A stretch of DNA of 9,617 nucleotides from an uncultured Bacteriovorax sp. (GCA_943914745.1 CALUDF010000095.1:1-9617); one strand, 5' to 3'; counted from the first letter of the stretch, positions 1 to 6,990 are shown. Translations and numbers: made by a program. The notes: a model not told the origin generated them from the sequence alone.

Positions 1-2
1 TT

Positions 3-614
3 TTAAACAATGCATGCGGGTCTGATGGAATGGTTGCCAATGCTTTTGCCACAACATTAGGTTCTGATAAGTACGTTCTAATCTGTCCAGGGTTCTTGAT
101 CACTATGAGCCAGGAACCAGACATGAGAGAGAGATTTAACAGCATTCTTTTAGCGATTTCTCACGAAATGGGTCACCACTTAGATAATAACTCTCTAGGG
201 GCTGCCTTATATAAGCCTTTCATGAGTTGTTTAGCAGACAACTATGTTGATAAATTCAACAAAACAGATGATGATAAAAAATTCTGTAAGAAAAATGAGA
301 AGAAACCAGAAGAATGTAAAATGAGAGTTGTGACAAGTCACGCTGGTGAGTTGATTGCTGATGCGTGGGGGATGAAAGCTCTTAGTATCCATGCAAGAAA
401 ACAAAATTATTCATTTGCTGAAACAGATTCACTTTTAGTAAGCAGCTGGGCAAATCTTTGTGGAACAGGTGATGAAGGGATCCACCCATCTGGTGATTTC
501 CGTATTGGGACGTCGCTAAGAACAAACCCAGATATCATTGATTACTTGGCCTGTGACAACGCAGGTGTAAATAGCAGACCAGCTTGTACATTCGATGGTG
601 CAGTTAACATTTAA
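3..614 (+). CDS. M13 (neprilysin-type) zinc metallopeptidase, C-terminal part, 5' truncated by window
   Basis: The frame is open from the window edge, so the Met codon at 30 is probably internal. Numbering from that Met, the visible C-terminal part carries the M13 hallmarks in order. These are an NAF motif (4-6) like the substrate-binding NAxY motif, HEMGH (45-49) with two zinc-binding His and the catalytic Glu, GELIAD (106-111) with the third zinc ligand E107 and D111, and HPSGDFR (152-158). The last matches the His and Arg that flank the neprilysin active site, with the same H-x5-R spacing. The 41-residue distance from NAF to HExxH also agrees with neprilysin. M13 enzymes are usually about 650-700 residues, so most of the protein lies upstream. 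Seven cysteines suggest an exported, disulfide-bonded enzyme, but the signal peptide is out of view. The segment between E107 and H152 is about 20 residues shorter than in neprilysin. M48 was considered, but the HPxxxFR block favours M13. Confidence 0.82.
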   Translation, partial: LNNACGSDGMVANAFATTLGSDKYVLICPGFLITMSQEPDMRERFNSILLAISHEMGHHLDNNSLGAALYKPFMSCLADNYVDKFNKTDDDKKFCKKNEKKPEECKMRVVTSHAGELIADAWGMKALSIHARKQNYSFAETDSLLVSSWANLCGTGDEGIHPSGDFRIGTSLRTNPDIIDYLACDNAGVNSRPACTFDGAVNI

Positions 615-641
615 AACTTTCTAACTGAGACTTTCTGATTT

Positions 642-680
642 AAAATCTCCCTGAGGGCAAGAGCTCTCACGGGAGATTTT
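642..680 (+). terminator. Hairpin acting as terminator and/or masking the downstream ribosome binding site
   Basis: The arms AAAATCTCCC (642-651) and GGGAGATTTT (671-680) are perfectly complementary over 10 bp. The stem continues with TGAG (652-655) pairing CTCA (666-669) across a one-base bulge. T-rich sequence follows (TTTT ATG TTTTT), so it can serve as a rho-independent terminator for the peptidase gene. The right arm contains GGGAG, the only good Shine-Dalgarno sequence for the gene starting at 681, five bases before its ATG. The hairpin is therefore placed to affect both transcription and translation of the next gene. Confidence 0.65.
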
Positions 681-1097
681 ATGTTTTTACAATTCAATTT
701 TTCCGCTATTCTTGTTTGTGCCGTGCTAAATATGGTGCTTGGGTTTTTGTGGTACGCTTTTCTTTTTAGCAAACCATGGATGAAGCTCATGAATCTTAGC
801 CCGGACAAAATGAGTGATCAGGGACCTCAAAATGCCGTGACTCACGGGTATTTTGCCACTTTTATCTCATATATCATCATGGCCGTCGTCCTAAGTTATT
901 TCGTTGTCACAACAGGGGCCACAACAGCATTAGAGGGCTTAAAGCTCGGATTTATGTGTTGGTTTGGATTTAGTCTAACTACGATGTTGCCACAACATTA
1001 CTTTTCAATGAAACCTATAAAGCTTGCTTTCATCAATATCTCTTATCCACTTGTGGGAGTGTCAATGATGGGCGTGATCCTTGCCATTTGGAGATAG
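681..1097 (+). CDS. DUF1761 family integral membrane protein
   Basis: This is a 138-residue hydrophobic protein with about four predicted membrane segments (roughly 6-27, 57-77, 87-105 and 117-136). The first segment runs into LGFLWYAFLFSKPWMKLM (20-37), which matches the DUF1761 signature of a Leu-Gly turn, Trp-Tyr, then Phe, Lys and Trp. The length is normal for the family. No biochemical role is established for DUF1761. The start at 681 is supported by GGGAG at 671-675 with five-base spacing, but that site sits in the 3' arm of a strong hairpin. The stop is one base before the ATG of the lipoprotein gene, so the two are almost certainly cotranscribed and probably translationally coupled. 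The lack of a clear promoter in the 66-base gap leaves read-through from the peptidase gene possible. Confidence 0.8.
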   Translation: MFLQFNFSAILVCAVLNMVLGFLWYAFLFSKPWMKLMNLSPDKMSDQGPQNAVTHGYFATFISYIIMAVVLSYFVVTTGATTALEGLKLGFMCWFGFSLTTMLPQHYFSMKPIKLAFINISYPLVGVSMMGVILAIWR

Positions 1098-1098
1098 T

Positions 1099-1506
1099 AT
1101 GAAAACCGTTCTTTTATTCTTAGCTACGATTGCCCTTTCTTCATGCACAAAAACGATTGAAAAGCCTGCTGTGACAATTGGAGAGTATTCTAAGCAAGTC
1201 GTCCAGATTAATGAAGTCGTCAATAAATTGATGAACGAACAAGATGTCAAAGTCATGAATTACATGGCCGATGGAGTAGAGGCCACTCGAGCGATTCCTT
1301 GTGATGCTGTCGGCGAAGAGTGTAACGCTTATTATGGCTTTCTTAATAAAGTTGTCGATCTCACCAAAGACAACGAGCTGAGTGAAGCCGATAGAAAAGA
1401 ATTGGTTGATCAGCATAAAAAACTACAAATAGAACTTCAAAAAAGTGATGTTAAAATCCAACAGCAGTGGAAAGACTACATTAATTCTCAAGGCAAAAAA
1501 GAATAA
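1099..1506 (+). CDS. Small predicted lipoprotein of unknown function
   Basis: The best start is ATG at 1099, not the in-frame TTG at 1081. It has GGAG at 1090-1093 with five-base spacing, and the product then begins with a classic lipoprotein signal: Lys2, a hydrophobic stretch, and lipobox LSSC with lipidated Cys16. Residue +2 is Thr rather than Asp, which by the usual Lol rule favours the outer membrane. The mature part (about 120 residues) is charged, predicted largely helical, and has one more Cys pair (68 and 75). I recognise no family. The gene follows the DUF1761 gene by one base, so the two products may act at the same envelope site, though this is inferred from position only. The stop lies one base from the stop of the convergent methyltransferase gene, leaving no room for a separate terminator. 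Confidence 0.8.
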   Translation: MKTVLLFLATIALSSCTKTIEKPAVTIGEYSKQVVQINEVVNKLMNEQDVKVMNYMADGVEATRAIPCDAVGEECNAYYGFLNKVVDLTKDNELSEADRKELVDQHKKLQIELQKSDVKIQQQWKDYINSQGKKE

Positions 1507-1507
1507 A

Positions 1508-2254
1508 TCAAGGTTTATCAGTTAGAGGTTTTTTCAAGTGTGCTAGCACCATGCTGGTCGTGAATTCTTTTCCAAGGATTCTTTGCAACCATTTTTTTCC
1601 TCTGATTGGTTTGCAGTCAATCTCAAGAACTTCAAATGGGCTCTTTTGAAAGATCTTTTCAAAGTCAGAAATTGAGAGTTGATTGAGTCCTCCTGCAACT
1701 TCATTAAATTTCGTTGCACCGTCATTGTAGAATTGATTTCTCCAGCGAATTAATGACTTCTCGGTGAATATTAAATGCGCCCATGGAAACATTGAAAAGG
1801 CATGTCCTCCATGAGGGTGATACCAAGTTGGGCCAAAACTAATATAGGCTTCGCCGCCGGGACGAAGGCAATCATACATGATCTGTAGTATTTCTTTGGG
1901 AGAATCGAAATGTTCAAAAGCATCTATGGAGATAATCATGTCGGCTTTGGACTTTAAATCAGAGGGAAGTTCTGTGGCAAATTGGCAGTTGTCGAGATTA
2001 ATCCTTGCCTGATTATTAGCAACTAACTCTGACCTGATTTCTAAGCCTAATGACAGTTTAGCTCCCCAATTGGCCATCTTTTCAGTGTCGTCTCCATGAC
2101 CGCAGCCAAAATCGATAACAAACTTATCTTTCACTTTTTCAGAGAAGCCATCAATAAAAATTCTCTCCAGTGGCAGACGGTTTTCTGAAACAGCGCCACT
2201 TACATCAATGTGATAATATTTTTTTAAAAAATTAAACTGCAGATCATGAATCAT
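1508..2254 (-). CDS. Class I SAM-dependent methyltransferase
   Basis: This 248-residue protein has a Rossmann-type methyltransferase core. Motif I is VIDFGCGHGD (46-55), the acidic end of strand 2 is Glu72 in GLEI, the post-II block is ADMIISIDAFEHF (104-116), and LRPGGE (130-135) precedes strand 5. Downstream is an unusual His-rich stretch, WYHPHGGHAF (144-153), which may line the acceptor or metal site. Substrate cannot be assigned. Similar stand-alone enzymes act on sugars, lipids or small metabolites. The start at 2254 is backed by AGGA six bases upstream. The gene lies downstream of the hemerythrin-like gene on the same strand, but a strong terminator separates them, so it probably has its own promoter in the AT-rich stretch at about 2260-2290 (TATAAATATAAC on the minus strand, no convincing -35). 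Confidence 0.88.
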   Translation of the reverse strand: MIHDLQFNFLKKYYHIDVSGAVSENRLPLERIFIDGFSEKVKDKFVIDFGCGHGDDTEKMANWGAKLSLGLEIRSELVANNQARINLDNCQFATELPSDLKSKADMIISIDAFEHFDSPKEILQIMYDCLRPGGEAYISFGPTWYHPHGGHAFSMFPWAHLIFTEKSLIRWRNQFYNDGATKFNEVAGGLNQLSISDFEKIFQKSPFEVLEIDCKPIRGKKWLQRILGKEFTTSMVLAHLKKPLTDKP

Positions 2255-2290
2255 TTTTTATCCTATCGTTATATTTATACCCTTAACTAC

Positions 2291-2317
2291 AAAAACCCGG
2301 TGGGGCGGCCACCGGGT
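2291..2317 (-). terminator. Rho-independent terminator of the hemerythrin-like gene
   Basis: The arms ACCCGGTGG (2295-2303) and CCACCGGGT (2309-2317) form a perfect 9-bp GC-rich stem with a five-base loop. Read on the minus strand it is followed by a T run (complement of 2291-2295). This is a textbook intrinsic terminator, about 35 bases after the hemerythrin-like stop codon and upstream of the methyltransferase start, so it separates the two minus-strand genes. On the plus strand the hairpin lacks a T run. Confidence 0.88.
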
Positions 2318-2343
2318 CTCTGCGGGTCAATCTACTATTGATT

Positions 2344-2368
2344 ATAACGTTCAGTAAAAGAACGTTAT
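2344..2368 (-). repeat. Perfect 9-bp inverted repeat across the hemerythrin-like stop codon
   Basis: ATAACGTTC (2344-2352) and GAACGTTAT (2360-2368) are exact reverse complements around a seven-base loop. The element covers the last five or so codons and the stop (2351-2353) of the hemerythrin-like gene. It has no T run, so it is not an intrinsic terminator. In the mRNA it would form a hairpin 5' of the real terminator, which could protect the 3' end. It could also be a DNA-binding site or coincidence. Confidence 0.55.
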
Positions 2369-2926
2369 GACATCACTCCTTGATACGTCCGACGGATGAC
2401 TTTCCATCTCCATATCTAGGTACATCAAACATTTCTCCAAATAGTCATCAGTTAAATTCATTAATTGATTTTCCCTTAAGTTTCTTTTAGCAGTGGGATA
2501 AATAGAATTTTCCTCTTCTTTGATATGAGATTTAATAAGTCCTGCAAGCACTCTGACTTTAGCATCGACATCATCAGACCAATAATGTTTGTAATCCATA
2601 CCTTTTATTTCCTGGGCTATTTCAAGGAAAATCTCATGTTCTTCTTGTCCTTTGATCCCTAATATCCTGACATCGTGATTGCTGGCCGTTCTTAAGGCCG
2701 GATAAAAAATGTCGCCCTCGGCCTTTAAGTGCATTTGCAAGATGCATAGGAAGAGTCCTGTTAAAATTTGTTTGTCCTCAATTGGAGTTTGCACATCACT
2801 AAGCAGATTAATGTATTCTCTAAGATACTTGTGATGACTTTCCATGACATGGATGATGCTCACTTCATCATCTTCTTCATTGAGAGATTGTCTTAGATGT
2901 TTAAGAGTCTCTAATGCGTTGGCCAT
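2351..2926 (-). CDS. Hemerythrin-like HHE cation-binding domain protein
   Basis: This 191-residue, mostly helical protein has the spaced His/Glu pattern of an HHE/hemerythrin four-helix bundle. The candidate ligands are His31/His32 in the first helix, His66 and Glu70 in MHLKAEGDIFYPAL (65-78), His97 in GQEEHE (93-98), and His124 and Glu128 in SHIKEEENSIYP (123-134). The FYP and IYP turns after helices 2 and 4 are typical. Such proteins usually bind a non-haem di-iron centre and sense, carry or detoxify O2, NO or peroxide; which applies here cannot be told. There is no signal peptide, so it is cytoplasmic. The start at 2926 follows AGGA by seven bases. A dedicated terminator lies downstream, so the gene is probably monocistronic. 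It is divergent from the EamA transporter across a 215-base spacer. Confidence 0.87.
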   Translation of the reverse strand: MANALETLKHLRQSLNEEDDEVSIIHVMESHHKYLREYINLLSDVQTPIEDKQILTGLFLCILQMHLKAEGDIFYPALRTASNHDVRILGIKGQEEHEIFLEIAQEIKGMDYKHYWSDDVDAKVRVLAGLIKSHIKEEENSIYPTAKRNLRENQLMNLTDDYLEKCLMYLDMEMESHPSDVSRSDVITFFY

Positions 2927-2956
2927 GGAGCAATCCTTTGTTTTCTTAACCCAATC

Positions 2957-3095
2957 CTAAGGTCTATTCATAAACGAATGTTGCAAGTTCAAAACGAATG
3001 GGGTCCCACCAAATTCTGAGGACTATTCATTTGCTCTCGGGGAAAAAATGGACTCACGAACATATGGTGACGGGGAAAAAAGTTGTTTGCTCTGG
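2957..3095. repeat. Cluster of short imperfect direct repeats in the divergent spacer
   Basis: The 215-base spacer between the hemerythrin-like and EamA genes holds several short repeats. CTAAGGTCTATTCAT (2957-2971) and CTGAGGACTATTCAT (3016-3030) match at 13 of 15 bases. AAACGAATG occurs at 2972-2980 and 2992-3000, about two helical turns apart. CGGGGAAAAAA occurs at 3038-3048 and 3071-3081. TTTGCTCT occurs at 3030-3037 and 3086-3093. They could be regulator sites or a decayed local duplication. I see no convincing terminator or strong promoter here; a poor candidate for the minus-strand gene is TTTTGA with TATGAA at 16-base spacing. Confidence 0.4.
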
Positions 3096-3141
3096 AATAT
3101 TCTGCTGTGGAATTGAAGAAAATCTATTAACATCTCTGTCT

Positions 3142-4008
3142 ATGAAAACAATTGATCTCGTTCGCCTCTTCACTCTTGCTGCTATTTGGGGCGGCTCTTT
3201 TATTTTTTTAAGAATTCTCTCTCCTGTGCTTGGGCCTTTTTTGACGACGAGTCTTAGGCTTTTAATTGGAGGACTTGTTCTTTGCGTTTATTTTTCGAGC
3301 AAAGGATTAGATTTAGAATGGAGGAAAAATTGGAGGCACTATTTAATAATCGGAGTTATTAATTCGGCCATACCTTTTTCTTTATTTGCCTACGGAGCAC
3401 TTTACTTGCCAGCTTCTTATGAGGTTATTCTGAATTCGACATCTCCTTTATTTGGAGCTTTGTTTTCCTGGTTGTGGCTAAAAGATGAGATGACCTGGCC
3501 AAAAATGGGTGGACTCCTTCTTGCCAGTTTAGGGGTGGGCTTTGTTGTCGACTTGGGAGAAACTGGAAATCTAAGCAGCAGTGCTTTTTCTGCGGTCATT
3601 GCCTGTTTGATTGCCTCAAGTTGTTATGCTCTTGCAGGAATTTATATTAAAAAATTCGCCTCACACATAAAACCTATCTCTTTTGCTGGAGGATGCCAGC
3701 TCTTTGCGGGAATTATTCTCATTCCTCTAGCAATGAGCAGACCGATGCCCGAGAGTGTGAGTTTGGCGATTGTATTAAACGTTCTGGGAATCTCTCTTCT
3801 GTGTAGCGCCTTAGCCTATCTACTTTATTATCAACTAATCGCAGACGTTGGACCGGCAAAAGCCTTGACGGTGACTTTTCTTATGCCGGTCTTTGGCATG
3901 ATATGGGGAGCTCTTTTTTTAAGAGAAACCATCACCATACATATGGTTTTGGGGACGATCCTCATTTTGACGGGAACCTGGTTTGTGGTGAGAAAAATCG
4001 GCAAATGA
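3142..4008 (+). CDS. EamA/DMT superfamily transporter
   Basis: The product is a roughly 288-residue, very hydrophobic protein with about ten membrane segments in two repeated EamA halves. The first half begins with a typical AIWGGSFIFLR segment (about 13-23) and the second with a SSCYALAGIYIKK-type segment (about 155-167). Family members export amino acids, metabolites or drugs; the substrate cannot be read from sequence. The frame is open back to ATG 2998, which would add 48 residues. That extension is polar, Cys/Lys-rich and unlike the family, while a start at 3142 gives the usual length and N-terminus. No good ribosome binding site precedes 3142, so expression may be weak and the start is the least certain part. 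The last 90 bases overlap, antisense, the end of the GST gene. Confidence 0.88.
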   Translation: MKTIDLVRLFTLAAIWGGSFIFLRILSPVLGPFLTTSLRLLIGGLVLCVYFSSKGLDLEWRKNWRHYLIIGVINSAIPFSLFAYGALYLPASYEVILNSTSPLFGALFSWLWLKDEMTWPKMGGLLLASLGVGFVVDLGETGNLSSSAFSAVIACLIASSCYALAGIYIKKFASHIKPISFAGGCQLFAGIILIPLAMSRPMPESVSLAIVLNVLGISLLCSALAYLLYYQLIADVGPAKALTVTFLMPVFGMIWGALFLRETITIHMVLGTILILTGTWFVVRKIGK

Positions 4009-4620
4009 TTGAGGGTTTCTAATGAGCTCTTGGTCTTTTTCCAAAGCACGTAAGAAAGCTGGCCTTTGGGTCAGTCGATCCAAATAGCGCATAAATGATT
4101 CTTTTTCTGGAAGAGCAGAAACAATCTTAAGTCCCCAGTAGAGCATGATTCCGAGTTGCACATCGGCAGCCGTAAATTCACTTCCAACGGCATAGTGCTG
4201 ATGAGTGAGTTTTTTATCCAAGTATTGGACCATGTCCTCATAAAGCCCAAAAGAGTATTCATCAGATTTATAATTTAGACCGTGGCCTTTGGCGGCCATC
4301 GCTGGATCGAGGACAGAGTCGCAATAGACTAGCATGGAGAGGTATGGACCACGTCTTAAATCTCCAATCTGCGGGGTAATGTCGTTGTCAGGGAAAGCAT
4401 CACAAAGATAAGTGGCGATGGCCGCGCGCTCAGTAATGGTGATTCCATCATGAATGATGGCCGGAACTTTTTTATTAGGCTGGATTAAACGGTAAGCTTC
4501 AGGAACGCCGGGAGATGCATGAAGATCAATGAGGTTTAATTCATAATGTAGATCGAGTTCTTCTAAGAGCCAGAGTGTGCCAGTTGAGCGAGAGTTTGGG
4601 GAATGATAAAACGTGATCAT
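3919..4620 (-). CDS. Glutathione S-transferase family protein
   Basis: This 233-residue protein has an N-terminal thioredoxin-fold domain (about 1-80) and a helical C-terminal domain. HSPNSRSTGTLWLLEEL (6-22) resembles the GST active-site loop, where Ser or Asn rather than Tyr may contact glutathione. KVPAI (51-55) contains the conserved cis-Pro53, and TERAAI (63-68) carries the Glu that binds the glutathione gamma-glutamyl group. FTAADVQLG (149-157) is the folding N-capping box of the C-terminal domain. The start at 4620 has GAGGAG six bases upstream. Typical members end near residue 205; about 27 further polar residues here run antisense into the EamA gene, suggesting loss of an older stop codon. 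The gene starts 22 bases after the stop of the secreted-protein gene, so it is probably the last gene of that minus-strand operon. Confidence 0.88.
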   Translation of the reverse strand: MITFYHSPNSRSTGTLWLLEELDLHYELNLIDLHASPGVPEAYRLIQPNKKVPAIIHDGITITERAAIATYLCDAFPDNDITPQIGDLRRGPYLSMLVYCDSVLDPAMAAKGHGLNYKSDEYSFGLYEDMVQYLDKKLTHQHYAVGSEFTAADVQLGIMLYWGLKIVSALPEKESFMRYLDRLTQRPAFLRALEKDQELIRNPQSFADFSHHKPGSRQNEDRPQNHMYGDGFS

Positions 4621-4642
4621 AATAAACTCCTCTTAGTTATTT

Positions 4643-6061
4643 TTATTGAAGACCCCAGCGTCTCAAAATGGGATCTTTTGGATCAAAGCTTGCGAGTTTT
4701 CTCTCAAAAATAGTGCGCAATTTTGCCAGCGAAAGTGGAGTGCCCTCAATATCGAGAATTTCCCCATCTAGGGCATCTCTCCAGTGTTGCAATAATCCGG
4801 GATACATAGGATCAAAGGCTTTAACCAGGTCTTCGATTTCTGAGAATTTGACCAGGTATTTTGAATCACGGCTAGGAGTGCTCCAGTCTTCATACCCTTG
4901 TGTTCCTGGTTTGCAGTTGTGTGTGCGGCAGTATTCATAACCATCGCGCACGATTTTAATTCTCATGTTGGTGTAATTGACAAGATCCACGACTCCAGTT
5001 CTAACCAAGCTAAAGGGATCGTAATTGGGCTTGACTCGGCTAATGACAAATTGGATGAAAGAGTAGTATTTCCCCTGAAGGCTTACATCAAACTGCTCTG
5101 TTGAATAACGAGGGTCATTTTGTTTGGGAGTTAGAGTCCATGTGTTGCGTGAGACAATTGGCCAGCGGAAAGCCAATATTTCTCTCGTGCCTTTTATTGG
5201 CCAGGCCTGATCGACAAAGGCCTCTCGGTAAAGTGGCCGCACTTCTCTAGGAGCAGTTGAAGAATGAGTAAAGAGTGGAAGCTCTGAAGGATCATCAAAA
5301 TAATTTTCCGTGATTGTTCTAATATGCCCTGAACCATTTGTCTGGCTCACGATGAATGTCCCCGATTGAAGACCTCCTTTTGTCACTGAAACAGGGAAAC
5401 CGTCAGTGGCCATGATGGTTCTTGTACTAGTCATGTCCATTACATAATTTAATGCTGCAAGAAAGAGTTGATCATCATACCAATTCGACGAGGTTGGAAG
5501 TTTTTCCCATTGTTTTCTCATTGAGAATTGTCCAAACAAAGAACCCGTATCTGCAACCGTATTTGCCACAGGAAGAGAGTAAATGCGGGCAAAAATCCAG
5601 CGGTAGCCGATAAGAGCATCCGCGCAATCTGTGGAGAGATTATATTTCATATAAAAGTCGGCGGTTATTTCAGATTGTAGCCATTCGGCATAGCGCTTTT
5701 CCCAATAATCACTCCACTGATTAGCAGGTACCCAAAGATTGTTATTCTTCTTGCTTGAAGCAAAAACATCGACTGGCCAATCTGGTAATTTTTTAGTGAA
5801 TTGGTATTGTGGAAAAGTTTCTTCAATATAAGTTTGGGCTTCTGCCAGTGTTTCAAAACTTCTAGAATCCAAGAGATCCTGATAGTCACCTTTTTCCTGC
5901 ACATAATGCTTTACTGAAATCCCCTCATCGGTACTTAAACTTACAAAATGCCTTGAAAGTGTATCTAAAGAAGTCTTTACCCAAAGATCATTGGCCAATA
6001 GATTCTGGGAAAAAAAGAGGAGCGAAAAGAAGAGTAAAAAACTTCGCCAATTTTTTTGCAT
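4643..6061 (-). CDS. Secreted protein of unknown function with putative papain-like Cys/His site
   Basis: This 472-residue protein begins with a Sec signal peptide: basic start, hydrophobic core to about residue 20, and cleavage likely after NLLA (23). It is therefore exported, with no membrane anchor or lipobox. I do not recognise a named family. Two segments resemble papain-fold (NlpC/transglutaminase-like) active sites. Asp145-Cys146 sits at the start of a helix in TDCADALIGYRWIFARIYSLP (144-164). About 100 residues later, the LQSGTFIVS strand (231-239) precedes GHIRTI (245-250) with His246. A catalytic Cys146/His246 pair is plausible but inferred. A second Cys pair (378 and 383) may form a disulfide. 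The start has GAGAGGG about four bases upstream. It lies between the UbiE-like methyltransferase (75-base gap) and the GST (22-base gap) in the same direction. Confidence 0.75.
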   Translation of the reverse strand: MQKNWRSFLLFFSLLFFSQNLLANDLWVKTSLDTLSRHFVSLSTDEGISVKHYVQEKGDYQDLLDSRSFETLAEAQTYIEETFPQYQFTKKLPDWPVDVFASSKKNNNLWVPANQWSDYWEKRYAEWLQSEITADFYMKYNLSTDCADALIGYRWIFARIYSLPVANTVADTGSLFGQFSMRKQWEKLPTSSNWYDDQLFLAALNYVMDMTSTRTIMATDGFPVSVTKGGLQSGTFIVSQTNGSGHIRTITENYFDDPSELPLFTHSSTAPREVRPLYREAFVDQAWPIKGTREILAFRWPIVSRNTWTLTPKQNDPRYSTEQFDVSLQGKYYSFIQFVISRVKPNYDPFSLVRTGVVDLVNYTNMRIKIVRDGYEYCRTHNCKPGTQGYEDWSTPSRDSKYLVKFSEIEDLVKAFDPMYPGLLQHWRDALDGEILDIEGTPLSLAKLRTIFERKLASFDPKDPILRRWGLQ

Positions 6062-6136
6062 GTGACCCTCTCGTTATAAATGAAGTCTTTCAACTTTTGT
6101 TGAAGATAGATTTCATTCTGCAAGAGAGAAACCAAT

Positions 6137-6961
6137 TTAGGATTTTTTGATTCCGATGCCGAAATAAGCAGTTGTTGAAAGTTGCATCGGAGAGTCATTA
6201 TAAGTTGCATAAAGATAGCTCAGGATTTTTTTAGATATTTCTTGCCATTCTGTTGGGTTGTATTTGTTTTGTAGGAGTGCTATCGGAGCTCCACCTTCAG
6301 ACATAAGTTTCCAAAACATGTTAGGGGAAATTGCCGGCAAGTCTAGTGAATGCTCTTGAATATGGACATTGGAAAAACCAGCTTCTTCCATTTCTGTTTT
6401 AAAAAACTCAGGGTTTTCCAGGGAGCGAGAGTTTGCTCTCGGCGAAGGGGCTTCGGGAAGGGCCGATTGAATTGCAGCGCCGGTGGTCTGCATAAGAGTT
6501 GATTTCTCCAAAGTTGCCCAGCTCGAAACAACGGCAATTCCACCTGGTTTTAAAACGCGGTAGAGTTCTTTAAATCCTTTGAGACGATCGGGAAAAAACA
6601 TCAGGCCAAAAAGAGAGAAAGCGTGGTCAAACTGGTTTTCAGAAAAAGGAAGATCCTGGCCATCGCCTTGGAGAGCTTCAACATTGAAAATGTCTCTTTT
6701 CGTTAATCGCTTTTTTAATTCGCCTAACATCTGATGAGAAAAATCCAGAGCGTGAACATCTTTTACCTGATGAGCAAGCATCGTCGTTAGAATTCCTGTT
6801 CCGCAGGCCACATCGAGAACTTTTGAATGAGCTTTAACGTTGGAGATTTCGAGAGCCTTTTTGGCAAAAGGGGACATAACCCAATCGGCCATTTCACCAT
6901 ATCCTTCTGCAACTTTGTTCCAAGGCTCAGCTTGAGACAGAGGATTGACTTGAGTAGACAT
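6137..6961 (-). CDS. UbiE-like class I SAM-dependent methyltransferase
   Basis: This 274-residue protein shows the class I methyltransferase order. VLDVACGTG (48-56) is motif I and binds SAM, and ALDFSHQML (71-79) has the acidic residue that holds the ribose. GDGQDLPF (99-106) is the adenine-side motif typical of the UbiE/Methyltransf_11 group, followed by FDHAFSLFGLMFFPD (111-125) and LKPGG (137-141). It begins with the PWNKVAEGYG-type segment (about 13-22) common in small-molecule methyltransferases. The acceptor is unknown. It is not ubiquinone UbiE itself, because it is longer and sits in no quinone cluster. The start at 6961 has GAGG a few bases upstream. It is the first gene of the minus-strand run and is divergent from the membrane protein at 7054. 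Confidence 0.9.
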   Translation of the reverse strand: MSTQVNPLSQAEPWNKVAEGYGEMADWVMSPFAKKALEISNVKAHSKVLDVACGTGILTTMLAHQVKDVHALDFSHQMLGELKKRLTKRDIFNVEALQGDGQDLPFSENQFDHAFSLFGLMFFPDRLKGFKELYRVLKPGGIAVVSSWATLEKSTLMQTTGAAIQSALPEAPSPRANSRSLENPEFFKTEMEEAGFSNVHIQEHSLDLPAISPNMFWKLMSEGGAPIALLQNKYNPTEWQEISKKILSYLYATYNDSPMQLSTTAYFGIGIKKS

Positions 6962-6990
6962 ATGAACCTCACAGATGTTTTTGCGACTTA

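Noticed and set aside
611..808. Minus-strand frame opposite the hairpin and DUF1761 start
   Set aside because: It has no ribosome binding site or recognisable protein features and overlaps a clear membrane-protein gene.
1081..1098. TTG start for the lipoprotein
   Set aside because: It would put six residues before an otherwise perfect lipoprotein signal and overlap the DUF1761 gene. ATG 1099 has a well-placed GGAG.
1540..1549. Palindrome GTGCTAGCAC
   Set aside because: It has no loop, lies inside the methyltransferase coding region and is short enough to arise by chance. It is not a terminator for the convergent genes.
2998..3141. 48-residue N-terminal extension of the EamA transporter
   Set aside because: The frame is open, but the extension is polar, has no signal or membrane segment and lies over the repeat cluster. 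The normal family N-terminus starts at 3142.
6079..6117. Hairpin between the UbiE-like and secreted-protein genes (TTCAAC-TTTT-GTTGAA with an outer 6-bp stem)
   Set aside because: It has a short AT-rich inner stem and no T run on either strand. It is too weak to call a terminator, so it was not used to split the operon.
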